A stretch of 40,158 nucleotides of DNA from the NCBI GenBank assembly GCA_020853105.1, contig JADYZM010000054.1, positions 1 to 40,158 of the forward strand. Reading direction: 5' to 3'. Each line of letters starts with the position of its first letter. Positions within the stretch are counted from its first letter, which is position 1. Shown here piece after piece: positions 1 through 7,672 of the stretch. This DNA is from Flavobacteriales bacterium. Its GTDB lineage: Bacteria > Bacteroidota > Bacteroidia > Flavobacteriales_E > Vicingaceae. The notes beneath the pieces are model-generated. The model did not search any database. It saw only the letters and a program-made list of their open reading frames with translations, and had not been told where the DNA came from. Position numbers and translations under genes: made by a program.

Positions 1-301
1 CGACATAGCCGTTGGTAGGCACATTAAAACCACCCAAAGCAGCTCCTATCGTTGCACTTCTATCTCCATTTACTATCATCCGATTTACACCATTGGTATA
101 AGTGTAAATGGGGCTGTTCCACATCGTGCCGAAGATGTTGGCACTAGGTGGGGTTGTCCCAACAGCAAAATTGCCGCCTCTATACCATGCTGCATTTGCT
201 TTTGCATTAGTATTATTGGGTGGTGGTGTGCCTTGAGGATTTGTTTGTGCAAATAAATTTGCACTTAGCAGCATTGCTGCTACAATAACTATTTTTTTCA
301 T
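1..301 (-). CDS. Secreted protein of unknown function, N-terminal part only
   Basis: The gene runs off the left edge of the window; only about 100 N-terminal residues are visible. It starts with ATG at 301 and encodes a clear signal peptide (MKKIVIVAAMLLSANLFAQ), followed by a Pro/Asn-rich linker and the segment WYRGGNFAVGTTPPSANIFGTMWNSP. Such Asn/Gly-rich mature regions are common in large surface or secreted Bacteroidota proteins, but no family can be named from this piece. It starts 11 bp after the stop of the upstream gene on the same strand, so the two are probably co-transcribed. Secretion is well supported; function is unknown. Confidence 0.75.
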   Translation of the reverse strand, partial: MKKIVIVAAMLLSANLFAQTNPQGTPPPNNTNAKANAAWYRGGNFAVGTTPPSANIFGTMWNSPIYTYTNGVNRMIVNGDRSATIGAALGGFNVPTNGYV

Positions 302-312
302 ATTAAAAAGTT

Positions 313-1299
313 TTACCTAAGTAATGTGATAAACCCTTTTTCACTTATTTCTTCATTTCCTATGGTTGCAGAAAAAACATAGTAGTATGTGCCTGCTGAC
401 ACATTTTTACCAGCAGTAGTTTTGCCGTCCCAACCATTATTACCATTAGTCAATTTATAGATTTCCTGACCCCATCTGTTATAGATTACGCAATCCCATT
501 TAGCTATATTGATAACATTTGGAGAAAAAAAATCATTAAATCTGTCGCCATTGGGTGAAAACACATTTGGAAAATGGTAGCTAATAGGTAATTCGGTCAG
601 TTCAACATCATCTATGAAAAAATAATTATCACCGCCAGTACTATCAGTAGGTTGCTTGGAAAGTGAAATATTTGCACTATCTTTAAAACAACCAATAGTG
701 ATGTATTTTTCATTGCCATTAGCTTTATAAACTCCTGTAAACAATATCCAGTCTAATGTATCTGTATAATAATTATTAGTCGAATTAGTTATTTGAGGTA
801 TAACATTTAATGGTTGATACGATGAAAGTTGAATAGGTTGGGAGTCTGAAAAATAAACTTGCACACATGAGGTCGCTTGTCCGTATATAGCATCATAATC
901 AGCGACACTTAAATACATAGTAAATTGATAATATTTATCTTTAGTTAATGATACGACTAACTCATTTTGAATATATTCTCGATAATTTTGAGCAGCTACT
1001 TCAAAAACAAGAATTCCAGAAATATTATCACCAGTTCTTGGTACTTGAAATCCCACACCTGGTATAAAGGGTGGGGTGTTATTACCAAAAACAGGATTTT
1101 CACACCATAAATCAGATGAAGCATAGGTTGGATTAATCCAGCCATCACAACCAGACCACTGAAAAACATCAAACCCTAAAGGTGATGGGTCACCATAACA
1201 CGAATCTATTTGCTCAAAACTTCCATTTTGCACCAAATTGATTTGACAAAACGAGGAAAATGAAAAAAATAATAAAAAAAATGTGAAGAAGGTTTTCAA
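313..1299 (-). CDS. Secreted protein with type IX secretion (type B, CHU_C) C-terminal domain
   Basis: 328 residues. Residues 1-19 form a signal peptide (charged start, Phe/Leu core, SFCQ cleavage region). The middle begins NLVQNGSFEQ, a start typical of carbohydrate-binding or galactose-binding-like beta domains in cell-surface proteins. Residues 243-328 are the gliding-motility-associated C-terminal domain: FPNVFSPNGDRFNDFF, then YNRWGQEIY, then GWDGK, ending in an Arg-terminated strand. This domain directs export through the type IX system and attachment to or release from the cell surface. The target or ligand is not known. It lies upstream of the partial secreted gene at 1-301, probably in one transcript. 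Confidence 0.88.
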   Translation of the reverse strand: MKTFFTFFLLFFSFSSFCQINLVQNGSFEQIDSCYGDPSPLGFDVFQWSGCDGWINPTYASSDLWCENPVFGNNTPPFIPGVGFQVPRTGDNISGILVFEVAAQNYREYIQNELVVSLTKDKYYQFTMYLSVADYDAIYGQATSCVQVYFSDSQPIQLSSYQPLNVIPQITNSTNNYYTDTLDWILFTGVYKANGNEKYITIGCFKDSANISLSKQPTDSTGGDNYFFIDDVELTELPISYHFPNVFSPNGDRFNDFFSPNVINIAKWDCVIYNRWGQEIYKLTNGNNGWDGKTTAGKNVSAGTYYYVFSATIGNEEISEKGFITLLR

Positions 1300-1459
1300 A
1301 AACTTAGTTTGTTTAAATAATAAAGTAAATTCCTCTTATTGTTTATAAACTCAAAAATAAGCAAAAACGTTGCTTTATCTTTAGGTTGCTAAAAGGTAAA
1401 ACTCTGCGAGTGCTCATCTAATCATAAGCACCTCCTTTTTTGTTAAATAAGGGTGAGTT

Positions 1460-1508
<49 letters not shown>

Positions 1509-1671
1509 AGCAGCATGGTTAATGACTTGTTCGATGTTATGTAAAATGTTAAACAACATAAAGAAAAAGGAGTTTTGTTTTGCTAATATAAAACAAAAAA
1601 AGCAGAAAGGCAAAAATAATTTGTATCCTTCGCCGCCTCGCTCATGCAAGGCTCTGCCTTGTAGTTTTTAA

Positions 1672-1704
1672 TACCACGAGCGAGACGCTCGCGGTAGCGT
1701 GGGG
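1672..1704 (+). repeat. REP-like hairpin, left copy
   Basis: TACCAC followed by a stem CGAGCG-AGA-CGCTCG (1677-1691) and a GGTAGCGTGGGG tail. A diverged copy in the same orientation lies at 2459-2487, with compensatory changes in the stem. Short GC-rich hairpins of this kind accompany RAYT (Y1) transposases, and a RAYT fragment lies between the two copies. Confidence 0.6.
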
Positions 1705-1716
1705 TAAGATTTAACA

Positions 1717-1989
1717 CTAAAATATATCAGCGTGAGTTCCTGTGGCTGTTAGAGTAATTAGTTTTATGGTTTCTTTTTGTTCCCAAATAAGTAGCCAATC
1801 TGGTTGTACGTGGCACTCCCAAAGTCCTGAGTATTTTCCTTTTAATACGTGTGGTTTATATTTAGCTGGTAATTTTCCTTGTTTTTCTAAAAGAAAAACA
1901 ACTTCTTTTAGTTTTTCTTCTTTTAATCCTCGTTTTAAACAAAGCTTAAAGTTCTTTTTAAATCTATTAGTTGCAACAATGGTGTACAT
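1717..1989 (-). CDS. YafQ/RelE-family mRNA interferase toxin
   Basis: 90 residues, the usual length for the family. The sequence follows the YafQ pattern: N-terminal TNRFKKNFKLCLKRG, middle LPAKYKPHVLKGKYSGLWECHVQPDWLLIW, and a C-terminal LTATGTHADIF. The His residues in PHVLKG, ECHVQPDW and GTH, with Asp in QPDW and the final Phe, correspond to the known catalytic set of YafQ (His/His/Asp/His/Phe). The toxin would cut mRNA on the ribosome. Its ATG overlaps the antitoxin stop by 1 bp (TAATG), the normal antitoxin-first arrangement with translational coupling. Confidence 0.88.
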   Translation of the reverse strand: MYTIVATNRFKKNFKLCLKRGLKEEKLKEVVFLLEKQGKLPAKYKPHVLKGKYSGLWECHVQPDWLLIWEQKETIKLITLTATGTHADIF

Positions 1990-2216
1990 TAAGCTCTAAG
2001 TTTTTTAAATAGTTCATCAACATTTTTTGCTTTAATAAGGTTTTTACCTGCTCTAGCTTCATTGATAGCTTTTTCTGTTTCTGTATTATATCGGTTTTTT
2101 TCTTCTTTAGTAACAATTTCTACACTTTTATCTTTAGCAACTAAGTTTTTAAGAAAGGCTAAAAAAGATTTCCCCATTGCTGTATTGTCGTTAATTTTTA
2201 GTGTTATTGTTGTCAT
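1989..2216 (-). CDS. Antitoxin of the YafQ-type pair
   Basis: 75 residues from the ATG at 2216. An upstream in-frame ATG at 2237 would add seven residues, but MTTITLKINDNTAMGKSF is the better N-terminus. The first part looks like a short beta-strand/helix DNA-binding region; the second (EEKNRYNTETEKAINEARAGKN...VDELFKKLRA) is a charged helix followed by a C-terminal segment of the type that wraps the toxin. The family is not recognised beyond general antitoxin character; the assignment rests mainly on the 1 bp overlap with the toxin. Autoregulation by the complex is expected for such pairs but no operator is evident. Confidence 0.78.
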   Translation of the reverse strand: MTTITLKINDNTAMGKSFLAFLKNLVAKDKSVEIVTKEEKNRYNTETEKAINEARAGKNLIKAKNVDELFKKLRA

Positions 2217-2260
2217 ATTTGTAATGATTTTACACAAAACTACTAAATTTTATACTAATT

Positions 2261-2434
2261 TTATGTAAGACACCAAGTATAGATTTCCATTTCTTTTTTA
2301 GACACACAATAGTTTAAATTCTTTATGATGCGATCTGAATACTCTTCTCTTATAAATACATCTATCCAAAATATTGTTGCAAAACTTATAAAATAATGAC
2401 CTTCAGGAGTATGAAATTTGTAGTTTCTGCTCAT
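2261..2434 (-). pseudogene. N-terminal fragment of a REP-associated tyrosine transposase (RAYT, Y1_Tnp)
   Basis: From ATG at 2434 the frame reads MSRNYKFHTPEGHYFISFAT, then WIDVFIREEYSDRII..LNYCVSKKEMEIYTWCLT and stops. This is the start of Bacteroidota RAYT proteins, which continue with MPSHVHLI (the HUH metal-binding motif). Here the frame ends exactly where that motif should begin, so the catalytic His pair and Tyr are missing. The protein cannot be active. The break point lies next to the toxin-antitoxin pair, and hairpins on both sides (1672-1704, 2459-2487) match the RAYT context. Confidence 0.8.
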
Positions 2435-2458
2435 GCAGACAAATGTATTGTTTTTAAT

Positions 2459-2487
2459 TACCACAAGTGGGGCACTTGAGCAGCAGG
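2459..2487 (+). repeat. REP-like hairpin, right copy
   Basis: TACCAC followed by stem CAAGTG-GGG-CACTTG (2464-2478) and an AGCAGCAGGG tail. It aligns with the copy at 1672-1704: same orientation, same stem length and loop size, with two G:C pairs replaced by A:T on both sides of the stem. The paired changes support a selected structure. Confidence 0.55.
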
Positions 2488-2520
2488 GAAGTTAAATTTC
2501 GATTATCGAAATTTAACTTC
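2488..2520. repeat. Perfect 15 bp inverted repeat with 3-nt loop
   Basis: GAAGTTAAATTTCGA, TTA, then the exact reverse complement. It lies 56 bp upstream of the aminotransferase start at 2577 and directly after the right REP-like hairpin. It could be an operator for the aminotransferase gene, a transcript hairpin, or an end of the old RAYT element. There is no T-run on either side, so an intrinsic terminator is less likely. Confidence 0.7.
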
Positions 2521-2576
2521 TGTTTGTTGTTGATGCCAAAACTATTAATTTTGGTTGTCGAAAACTAAAACAATCT

Positions 2577-4043
2577 ATGCTAGAAGAACACTTTAGAAAA
2601 TTTAGAAAAGGAATTATCGGTTTAAATCAAACTTTTGAATCTCCTTATGGTGAGCAAAAAATAATTTATACAGATTGGACTGCCAGTGGAAGGATGTATC
2701 AACCCATTGAAGATATACTCAATCAAAAAGTTTATCCCTTTGTTGCAAACACACACACAGAAACTACACAAACAGGCTCCGGAATGACTGTTGCTTATCA
2801 TAAAGCACAGCAAATCATTAAAAATCATGTAAATGCTTCCACTAAAGAAGTTATTATTTCGTGTGATTCCGGAATGACCGGGGCTATCAATAAATTTCAA
2901 CGTATTTTAGGATTTCGAATTCATGAAAAATATAAAAACAGCATCACAATTCCCGAGAATGAAAGACCAATTGTTTTTGTAACACACATGGAGCATCACT
3001 CAAACCAAACATCTTGGCTCGAAACTATTGCTCAAGTTGAAGTAATTAACCCGAATGCTGATGGATTAGTTGATTTGAATCATTTGGAACAGTTGTTAGA
3101 TAAATACAAAAACAGAACAACAAAAATTGCGGCTGTTACTTCGTGTTCAAACGTTACCGGTATTTTCACTCCATACCACAAAATTGCTGCTATAATGCAT
3201 AAAAATGGCGGATATTGCTTTGTAGATTTTGCTTGTTCAGCTCCTTATATAAATATTGACATGAACCCAAAAAATAGTGAAGAAAAATTAGATGCGATAT
3301 ATTTTTCTCCGCATAAATTTTTGGGTGGACCGGGTAGTTCCGGTGTGCTGATTTTCGACAGCAAATTGTATTCAAATAAAATTCCTGACCATCCGGGTGG
3401 AGGAACTGTTGAGTGGACAAACCCATGGGGAGAACACGAATATGTTTCAAATATTGAAGCACGCGAAGATGGAGGAACTCCGGGTTTTTTACAAGTCATC
3501 AGAACAGCTTTGTGTATTCAACTCAAGGAAAAAATGGGTGTTGAGAAAATGATGTCAAGAGAACATGAGTTAATTGAAATGGTTTGGAGCAAATTGGCTA
3601 AAATCTCCAATCTACATATTCTTGCCGAAAATATCAAGGAAAGACTTTCGATTGTTTCTTTTTATATCGATGATTTGCACTACAACCTGGCAGTAAAACT
3701 TTTGAATGATAAATTTGGCATACAAACACGTGGCGGATGTTCCTGTGCAGGAACGTATGGCCACTATCTTTTGCATGTTGATAAAGAAAATTCAAAATCT
3801 ATTACATCAAGCATTTCTTGTGGAATATTAGATAAAAAACCCGGTTGGGTTAGGCTTTCGCTTCATCCAACAACTACAAACTTTGAGCTTAATTATGTGC
3901 TTGATGCCATTGAAAATCTATGCATTAAACACAAAGAATGGGGAAAAGAGTATTTATACAATACTAAAACCAATGAATATTCTCATACTCAAGAAAATAA
4001 AGAATTGTTCTACAATGAAGTAAAAAGTTGGTTTAAACTTTAG
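2577..4043 (+). CDS. PLP-dependent class V aminotransferase / cysteine-desulfurase-like enzyme
   Basis: 488 residues. Fold-type I aminotransferase class V features are clear: TDWTASGRMYQPIE near the N-terminus, the HMEHHSN segment that stacks on the cofactor, the FVDFACSAPY strand with the cofactor Asp, and the Schiff-base lysine K247 in SPHKFLGGPGSSG. RGGCSCAGTYGH (Cys388/Cys390) sits where SufS/IscS enzymes carry the catalytic cysteine loop. It is longer than SufS (about 410 residues), with a C-terminal extension. Substrate is not predictable; a desulfurase or selenocysteine-lyase-like reaction is possible. Its end overlaps the convergent DUF368 gene by 11 bp. Confidence 0.85.
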   Translation: MLEEHFRKFRKGIIGLNQTFESPYGEQKIIYTDWTASGRMYQPIEDILNQKVYPFVANTHTETTQTGSGMTVAYHKAQQIIKNHVNASTKEVIISCDSGMTGAINKFQRILGFRIHEKYKNSITIPENERPIVFVTHMEHHSNQTSWLETIAQVEVINPNADGLVDLNHLEQLLDKYKNRTTKIAAVTSCSNVTGIFTPYHKIAAIMHKNGGYCFVDFACSAPYINIDMNPKNSEEKLDAIYFSPHKFLGGPGSSGVLIFDSKLYSNKIPDHPGGGTVEWTNPWGEHEYVSNIEAREDGGTPGFLQVIRTALCIQLKEKMGVEKMMSREHELIEMVWSKLAKISNLHILAENIKERLSIVSFYIDDLHYNLAVKLLNDKFGIQTRGGCSCAGTYGHYLLHVDKENSKSITSSISCGILDKKPGWVRLSLHPTTTNFELNYVLDAIENLCIKHKEWGKEYLYNTKTNEYSHTQENKELFYNEVKSWFKL

Positions 4044-4974
4044 ACGATTCTTTTGCAGATTTTTTGGTGGCAATTTTTTCAATAAGCGAAATAATCACCA
4101 ATCCAAAAATTAAAAATCCTGCAACTTGCAACAACTGTGGGTCTCCATCAAAATTTTGAGGCAAAACATTTTCTTCAATGTATGGGACTGTTTTAACCGA
4201 AGAGTTGATACGCGTTTGTAATACTTTTTTCCATGGCCAAATCTCGTTTAGAGAACCTACTAAAAAACCTGTTAGCAAAGCAATGGTTAAATCGTGGTGA
4301 TTTTTAAAAAGCCAGTTTAAGAACCGAGAAAAGGATAGCAATCCTGTTGCACACCCGGCAATAAATACTGTGATGATTGATAATTTAATGTCTTTTAATG
4401 AGTTTAAAATAAATTCATAAGCACCCATCAATAGCAAGATATAACTACCCGAAATCCCGGGTAAAATCATTGCACAGATTGCAATGGCTCCACTGATAAA
4501 TACAAACCAAAGAGCTTCCGGTGAAGTTGTAGGGGGCAAAATGGTTACTACAAATGCTATTGTTGTACCTATTAGCAGAGAAACTATATTTGCTAGAGTC
4601 CACTTTTTAATTTTTTTACCTACCAAATAGATGCTGGAAAGTATTAATCCAAAGAAAAATCCCCAAAGTACTGTTGTGTGAAATTCCAACAGATAGGTGA
4701 TTAGTTTTGCTAATGAAACAATACTAATTGCAATACCGGAAAGAAGAGCAACAATAAAATTCCCATTTATGTATTTCCAAGTGTCTTTTAGCCCTTTTGT
4801 TTTTAGCATTTTCAATGCTTCTAAATTTACTCTGCTTATGGTTTCAAGTAATTCTTCATATATACCCGAAATAAAAGCTATAGTTCCACCAGAAACTCCG
4901 GGTATTACGTCAGCTGCACCCATGGCTATACCTTTGAGGGTAATCAATAAATAATCGTTTAATTTTCGTTGCAT
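4033..4974 (-). CDS. DUF368 membrane protein, candidate polyprenyl-phosphate transporter (PopT-like)
   Basis: 313 residues with about eight to nine hydrophobic segments. The family signature is at the N-terminus: GIAMGAADVIPGVSGGTIAFISGIYEELL; a second related half has CAMILPGISGSYILLLMGAYE. DUF368 proteins have been implicated in recycling undecaprenyl phosphate across the inner membrane; the role here is inferred from family. It is the last gene of a minus-strand operon (7500 to 4033), following the rhodanese gene by 3 bp. Confidence 0.85.
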   Translation of the reverse strand: MQRKLNDYLLITLKGIAMGAADVIPGVSGGTIAFISGIYEELLETISRVNLEALKMLKTKGLKDTWKYINGNFIVALLSGIAISIVSLAKLITYLLEFHTTVLWGFFFGLILSSIYLVGKKIKKWTLANIVSLLIGTTIAFVVTILPPTTSPEALWFVFISGAIAICAMILPGISGSYILLLMGAYEFILNSLKDIKLSIITVFIAGCATGLLSFSRFLNWLFKNHHDLTIALLTGFLVGSLNEIWPWKKVLQTRINSSVKTVPYIEENVLPQNFDGDPQLLQVAGFLIFGLVIISLIEKIATKKSAKESSKV

Positions 4975-4977
4975 AAT

Positions 4978-5283
4978 TTATTGGTTATTTTCTATTTCTT
5001 CAAAATATTGATTTACTCCTCCTTGCAGTGTATGTAAAATAGCTGAAGGATATTTTTTTTTTAGTGAATTTATAATGGATTTAGATTTTAATCCCTCTGC
5101 ACAACAGAATATAACTGGGTATTGAAAGTCTATTTGATTTAGATTGCTTAGCACATCATCTAACGGGATATTTGTTCCACCCATGTTGTATTCTTCAAAC
5201 TCATACCTTTCTCTAATGTCTATCAATTGTACCTTTTCTCCATTTTTTATAAGTTCAAATAATTCTCTAGGGCTTATATTCAT
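4978..5283 (-). CDS. Single-domain rhodanese-like protein
   Basis: 101 residues, one rhodanese domain: LIDIRERYEFEEYNMGGTNIPLDDV and a C-terminal LQGGVNQYFE. The active-site loop is C61-A-E-G-L-K-S, matching the CxxGxR/KS pattern, so sulfur transfer is possible. The gene lies between phosphosulfolactate synthase and DUF368 genes with short gaps (19 and 3 bp), so it is probably co-expressed with them. The sulfur donor and acceptor are unknown. Confidence 0.85.
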   Translation of the reverse strand: MNISPRELFELIKNGEKVQLIDIRERYEFEEYNMGGTNIPLDDVLSNLNQIDFQYPVIFCCAEGLKSKSIINSLKKKYPSAILHTLQGGVNQYFEEIENNQ

Positions 5284-5302
5284 TAAATACTTGTACTAAA
5301 AA

Positions 5303-6085
5303 TTATTTAAAATTTGCTATTACTTCTTTTGGTAAGTGGTCAAAAAATGTGTCTCCTCTCAGTCCTAAACGTAAGCATTCCAGTGGAATTACTTCATTAG
5401 GAGCAATATTTCCAAGGTTTACGTTAGCTCCAAATTGTTTGATGAACCATACTTGTTGAGATTTTACAGGAGACTCCCATAAAATATTTTCAGGCTTTAC
5501 TTTGTTTATGATTTTATTTACTAAAGCTACGTGTGCAGTTCCATTAGGACGATAAATACCAACATTTCCGCTTTCTCTGGCTTCAGCAATTACTTTCCAA
5601 GATCCTGCATCTAATTCTTGAATCATCATTTTTATCCAGTTAGATGGGCTTATTAAAATTCCAGCTTCTTTTGAGCCTACTTCTGATAAAACAGTGTATT
5701 CTTTTGCCAGTGTGGAAATATAGCCGCATTTAATTTCATGAGGAATTACAATTGAGCCGTCAGACACCTCACAAGTTTGAAGTTTTAGTTTGTTAATCAA
5801 CTTTCTGTAATCGTCAAACATACCTCTGACAATAAAAGCTTCAAATAAAGTACCTCCCAAATACACTTTTAATCCGGCTTCGTGGTAAATGTCTATTTTT
5901 TTCTGTAATTCTTTTGTAACGAATGATGTTCCGAATCCGAGTTTAACCAAATCAGTAATGTGTGATGATGAACTTACAAAATTTTCAGCTTCTCTAAGGC
6001 TTAATCCTTTGTCCATCATCATGGTTAACCCTGTATTTCTGGGGTGTTTTCCTCTTTCAGGAATAAATGGCAGTTCAAAATTCAT
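5303..6085 (-). CDS. Phosphosulfolactate synthase family (ComA-like)
   Basis: 260 residues, the usual length. ComA adds sulfite to phosphoenolpyruvate to give (R)-phosphosulfolactate, the first step of coenzyme M synthesis in methanogens. Family features: NTGLTMMMDKGLSL near the N-terminus, FGTSFV, VYLGGTLFEAF, CEVSDGSI, and the anion-binding ILWESPVKSQQVWFIKQFG. Bacteria of this phylum do not make coenzyme M, so the product must serve another purpose, perhaps sulfolactate or a sulfonated compound. The ATG overlaps the TPR gene stop by 1 bp (TAATG). Confidence 0.87.
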   Translation of the reverse strand: MNFELPFIPERGKHPRNTGLTMMMDKGLSLREAENFVSSSSHITDLVKLGFGTSFVTKELQKKIDIYHEAGLKVYLGGTLFEAFIVRGMFDDYRKLINKLKLQTCEVSDGSIVIPHEIKCGYISTLAKEYTVLSEVGSKEAGILISPSNWIKMMIQELDAGSWKVIAEARESGNVGIYRPNGTAHVALVNKIINKVKPENILWESPVKSQQVWFIKQFGANVNLGNIAPNEVIPLECLRLGLRGDTFFDHLPKEVIANFK

Positions 6086-7500
6086 TACTTTTTTGTGTTA
6101 TCTAAAGTTAATAAAATAGATGGGTATTTAACAGAGTCAGGAAAATACTCAATATAATCGGTTTTAAGTTCTGCATTTTTTTCAAGAGCGTTTGAAAGAA
6201 GTGCATTTGCTTCAGCTTCTTTTCCAATTTTTAGAAGTAATGCCGATTTTCTGATGTCAATCTTCAGGTTTGAAGGTTGGTTTTCTTTAGCCTGGTCAAG
6301 TATTTCAATTGCAGACTCAATATTTTCCCAATTCAAATAGGTTTCCGATAAATCCAACCAAATATCTTCATTATTTTCGTCCAACTCAATTACTTTTTTA
6401 AAAGCGGTAGCTGATTCTTCGTAGTTTTTTAATCCACAAAGAATGTCGCCATAAATGTACCAATACTCAATATTGTTTTGTTCCAAGTCAATGGCTTTTT
6501 GAATGTAATATGCAGCAACGTGATTTTTGTTTTGGTATTCATTTACCACGGCAATTCCTGCATAAGCATCAGAATAATAAGGTTCTACTGTTATTGCTTT
6601 ATTATAAAACTTCTCTGCATTTTCGTAGTCTTCTTTTTTCTCGTAACATTCACCAATGTAGTAAAGTGTTGATGCATCTTCTCCTTCCAGAGCCATGGCT
6701 TCCTGATATATTTCAATAGCCTCATCATACTTTTCCATCAAGACTAAAGAATTTCCTTTGGTAAACATTGCTCTTCCAAAGTCTTCTTTAATCGCCAAAG
6801 CGTAATCAAAAGCTTCAATTGCTTTTTCAAAAAGTTCAGCTCGATTATAAACGTTGCCTAAATTAAGCCATGCAACATAGTTAAATGGTTGGTTGGCAAT
6901 AAAATCTTTAAAGAACTGAATTCCGGCTTGATAATCATTCATTAAGGTGTAGCAGAAAGAAATCTCATATAAAATAGTTTCATTTTCCGGGTTTTCAGTT
7001 AATAAATCTTTAAATACTTGTAGGGATTTATCGTATTGCAAAAGCGTCTCGTATTCTAAAGCAATACTGAAATAGATATTAAACTGTTCATTTTTGTCGG
7101 GAATGAGTTTTACCGCTTTGTAAAAATTGTCGATAGCTTTTTGATTTTGTCTGATTTGACTGTAAATATGGGCTTTGTTAAGATAAATATCAGGATTAAA
7201 AGGTTCGGTAATTTCAATATCTTTAAGAATGTCTAATCCTTTGTTGGGTTGGTGGTTTTCAATCCAATAGATAGCTTGTTTTATTTTTATGGCAGAAGAG
7301 TTTGGGTGTTGTTCGTTAGCAAAATACAATGCTTGTTTTGCTTTGACAAAATCGCTCTTGTCTAAATAATACTCAATCAAATTTTCAAACTCTTCAACAT
7401 CAAAGAAATAATGAGCATTGATGTTTAGCATGTCCTCAAAGCGATTTGCTAATTCAACATCGTCATTATAATCATCGTATGATTCAAATTCGTCTTCCAT
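6085..7500 (-). CDS. Tetratricopeptide repeat protein
   Basis: 471 residues made almost entirely of TPR helices; the 34-residue pattern is easy to see, for example AWLNLGNVYNRAELFEKAIEAFDYALAI and TLYYIGECYEKKEDYENAEKFYNKAI. There is no signal peptide, so it is likely cytoplasmic. The N-terminus is acidic (MEDEFESYDDYNDDVELANRFED). It is the first gene of the operon ending with DUF368. TPR proteins act as protein-binding scaffolds; the partner is unknown. Confidence 0.88.
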   Translation of the reverse strand: MEDEFESYDDYNDDVELANRFEDMLNINAHYFFDVEEFENLIEYYLDKSDFVKAKQALYFANEQHPNSSAIKIKQAIYWIENHQPNKGLDILKDIEITEPFNPDIYLNKAHIYSQIRQNQKAIDNFYKAVKLIPDKNEQFNIYFSIALEYETLLQYDKSLQVFKDLLTENPENETILYEISFCYTLMNDYQAGIQFFKDFIANQPFNYVAWLNLGNVYNRAELFEKAIEAFDYALAIKEDFGRAMFTKGNSLVLMEKYDEAIEIYQEAMALEGEDASTLYYIGECYEKKEDYENAEKFYNKAITVEPYYSDAYAGIAVVNEYQNKNHVAAYYIQKAIDLEQNNIEYWYIYGDILCGLKNYEESATAFKKVIELDENNEDIWLDLSETYLNWENIESAIEILDQAKENQPSNLKIDIRKSALLLKIGKEAEANALLSNALEKNAELKTDYIEYFPDSVKYPSILLTLDNTKK

Positions 7501-7517
7501 AATTTTTTTTCTGGTAA

Positions 7518-7525
7518 CAAATTTA
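7518..7525 (-). promoter_or_regulatory. Candidate -7 element of the TPR/ComA operon
   Basis: TAAATTTG on the minus strand matches the Bacteroidota -7 consensus TAnnTTTG exactly and lies about 18 bp upstream of the TPR start codon. A good -33 TTTG at the usual spacing is not seen, so the call is tentative. Confidence 0.4.
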
Positions 7526-7672
7526 CCGCTTTAGTCTAAAGATTTACTTTTTTTTCTTTGAATTTTCAACAAATGATAAACAGCTTTTTTAAATTTATTT
7601 CGGTCAAAATTTAATCACTTTTCTCGCAATTTTTAGCCTAATTTTACAAATTGAAACTATAAATTTATTACT

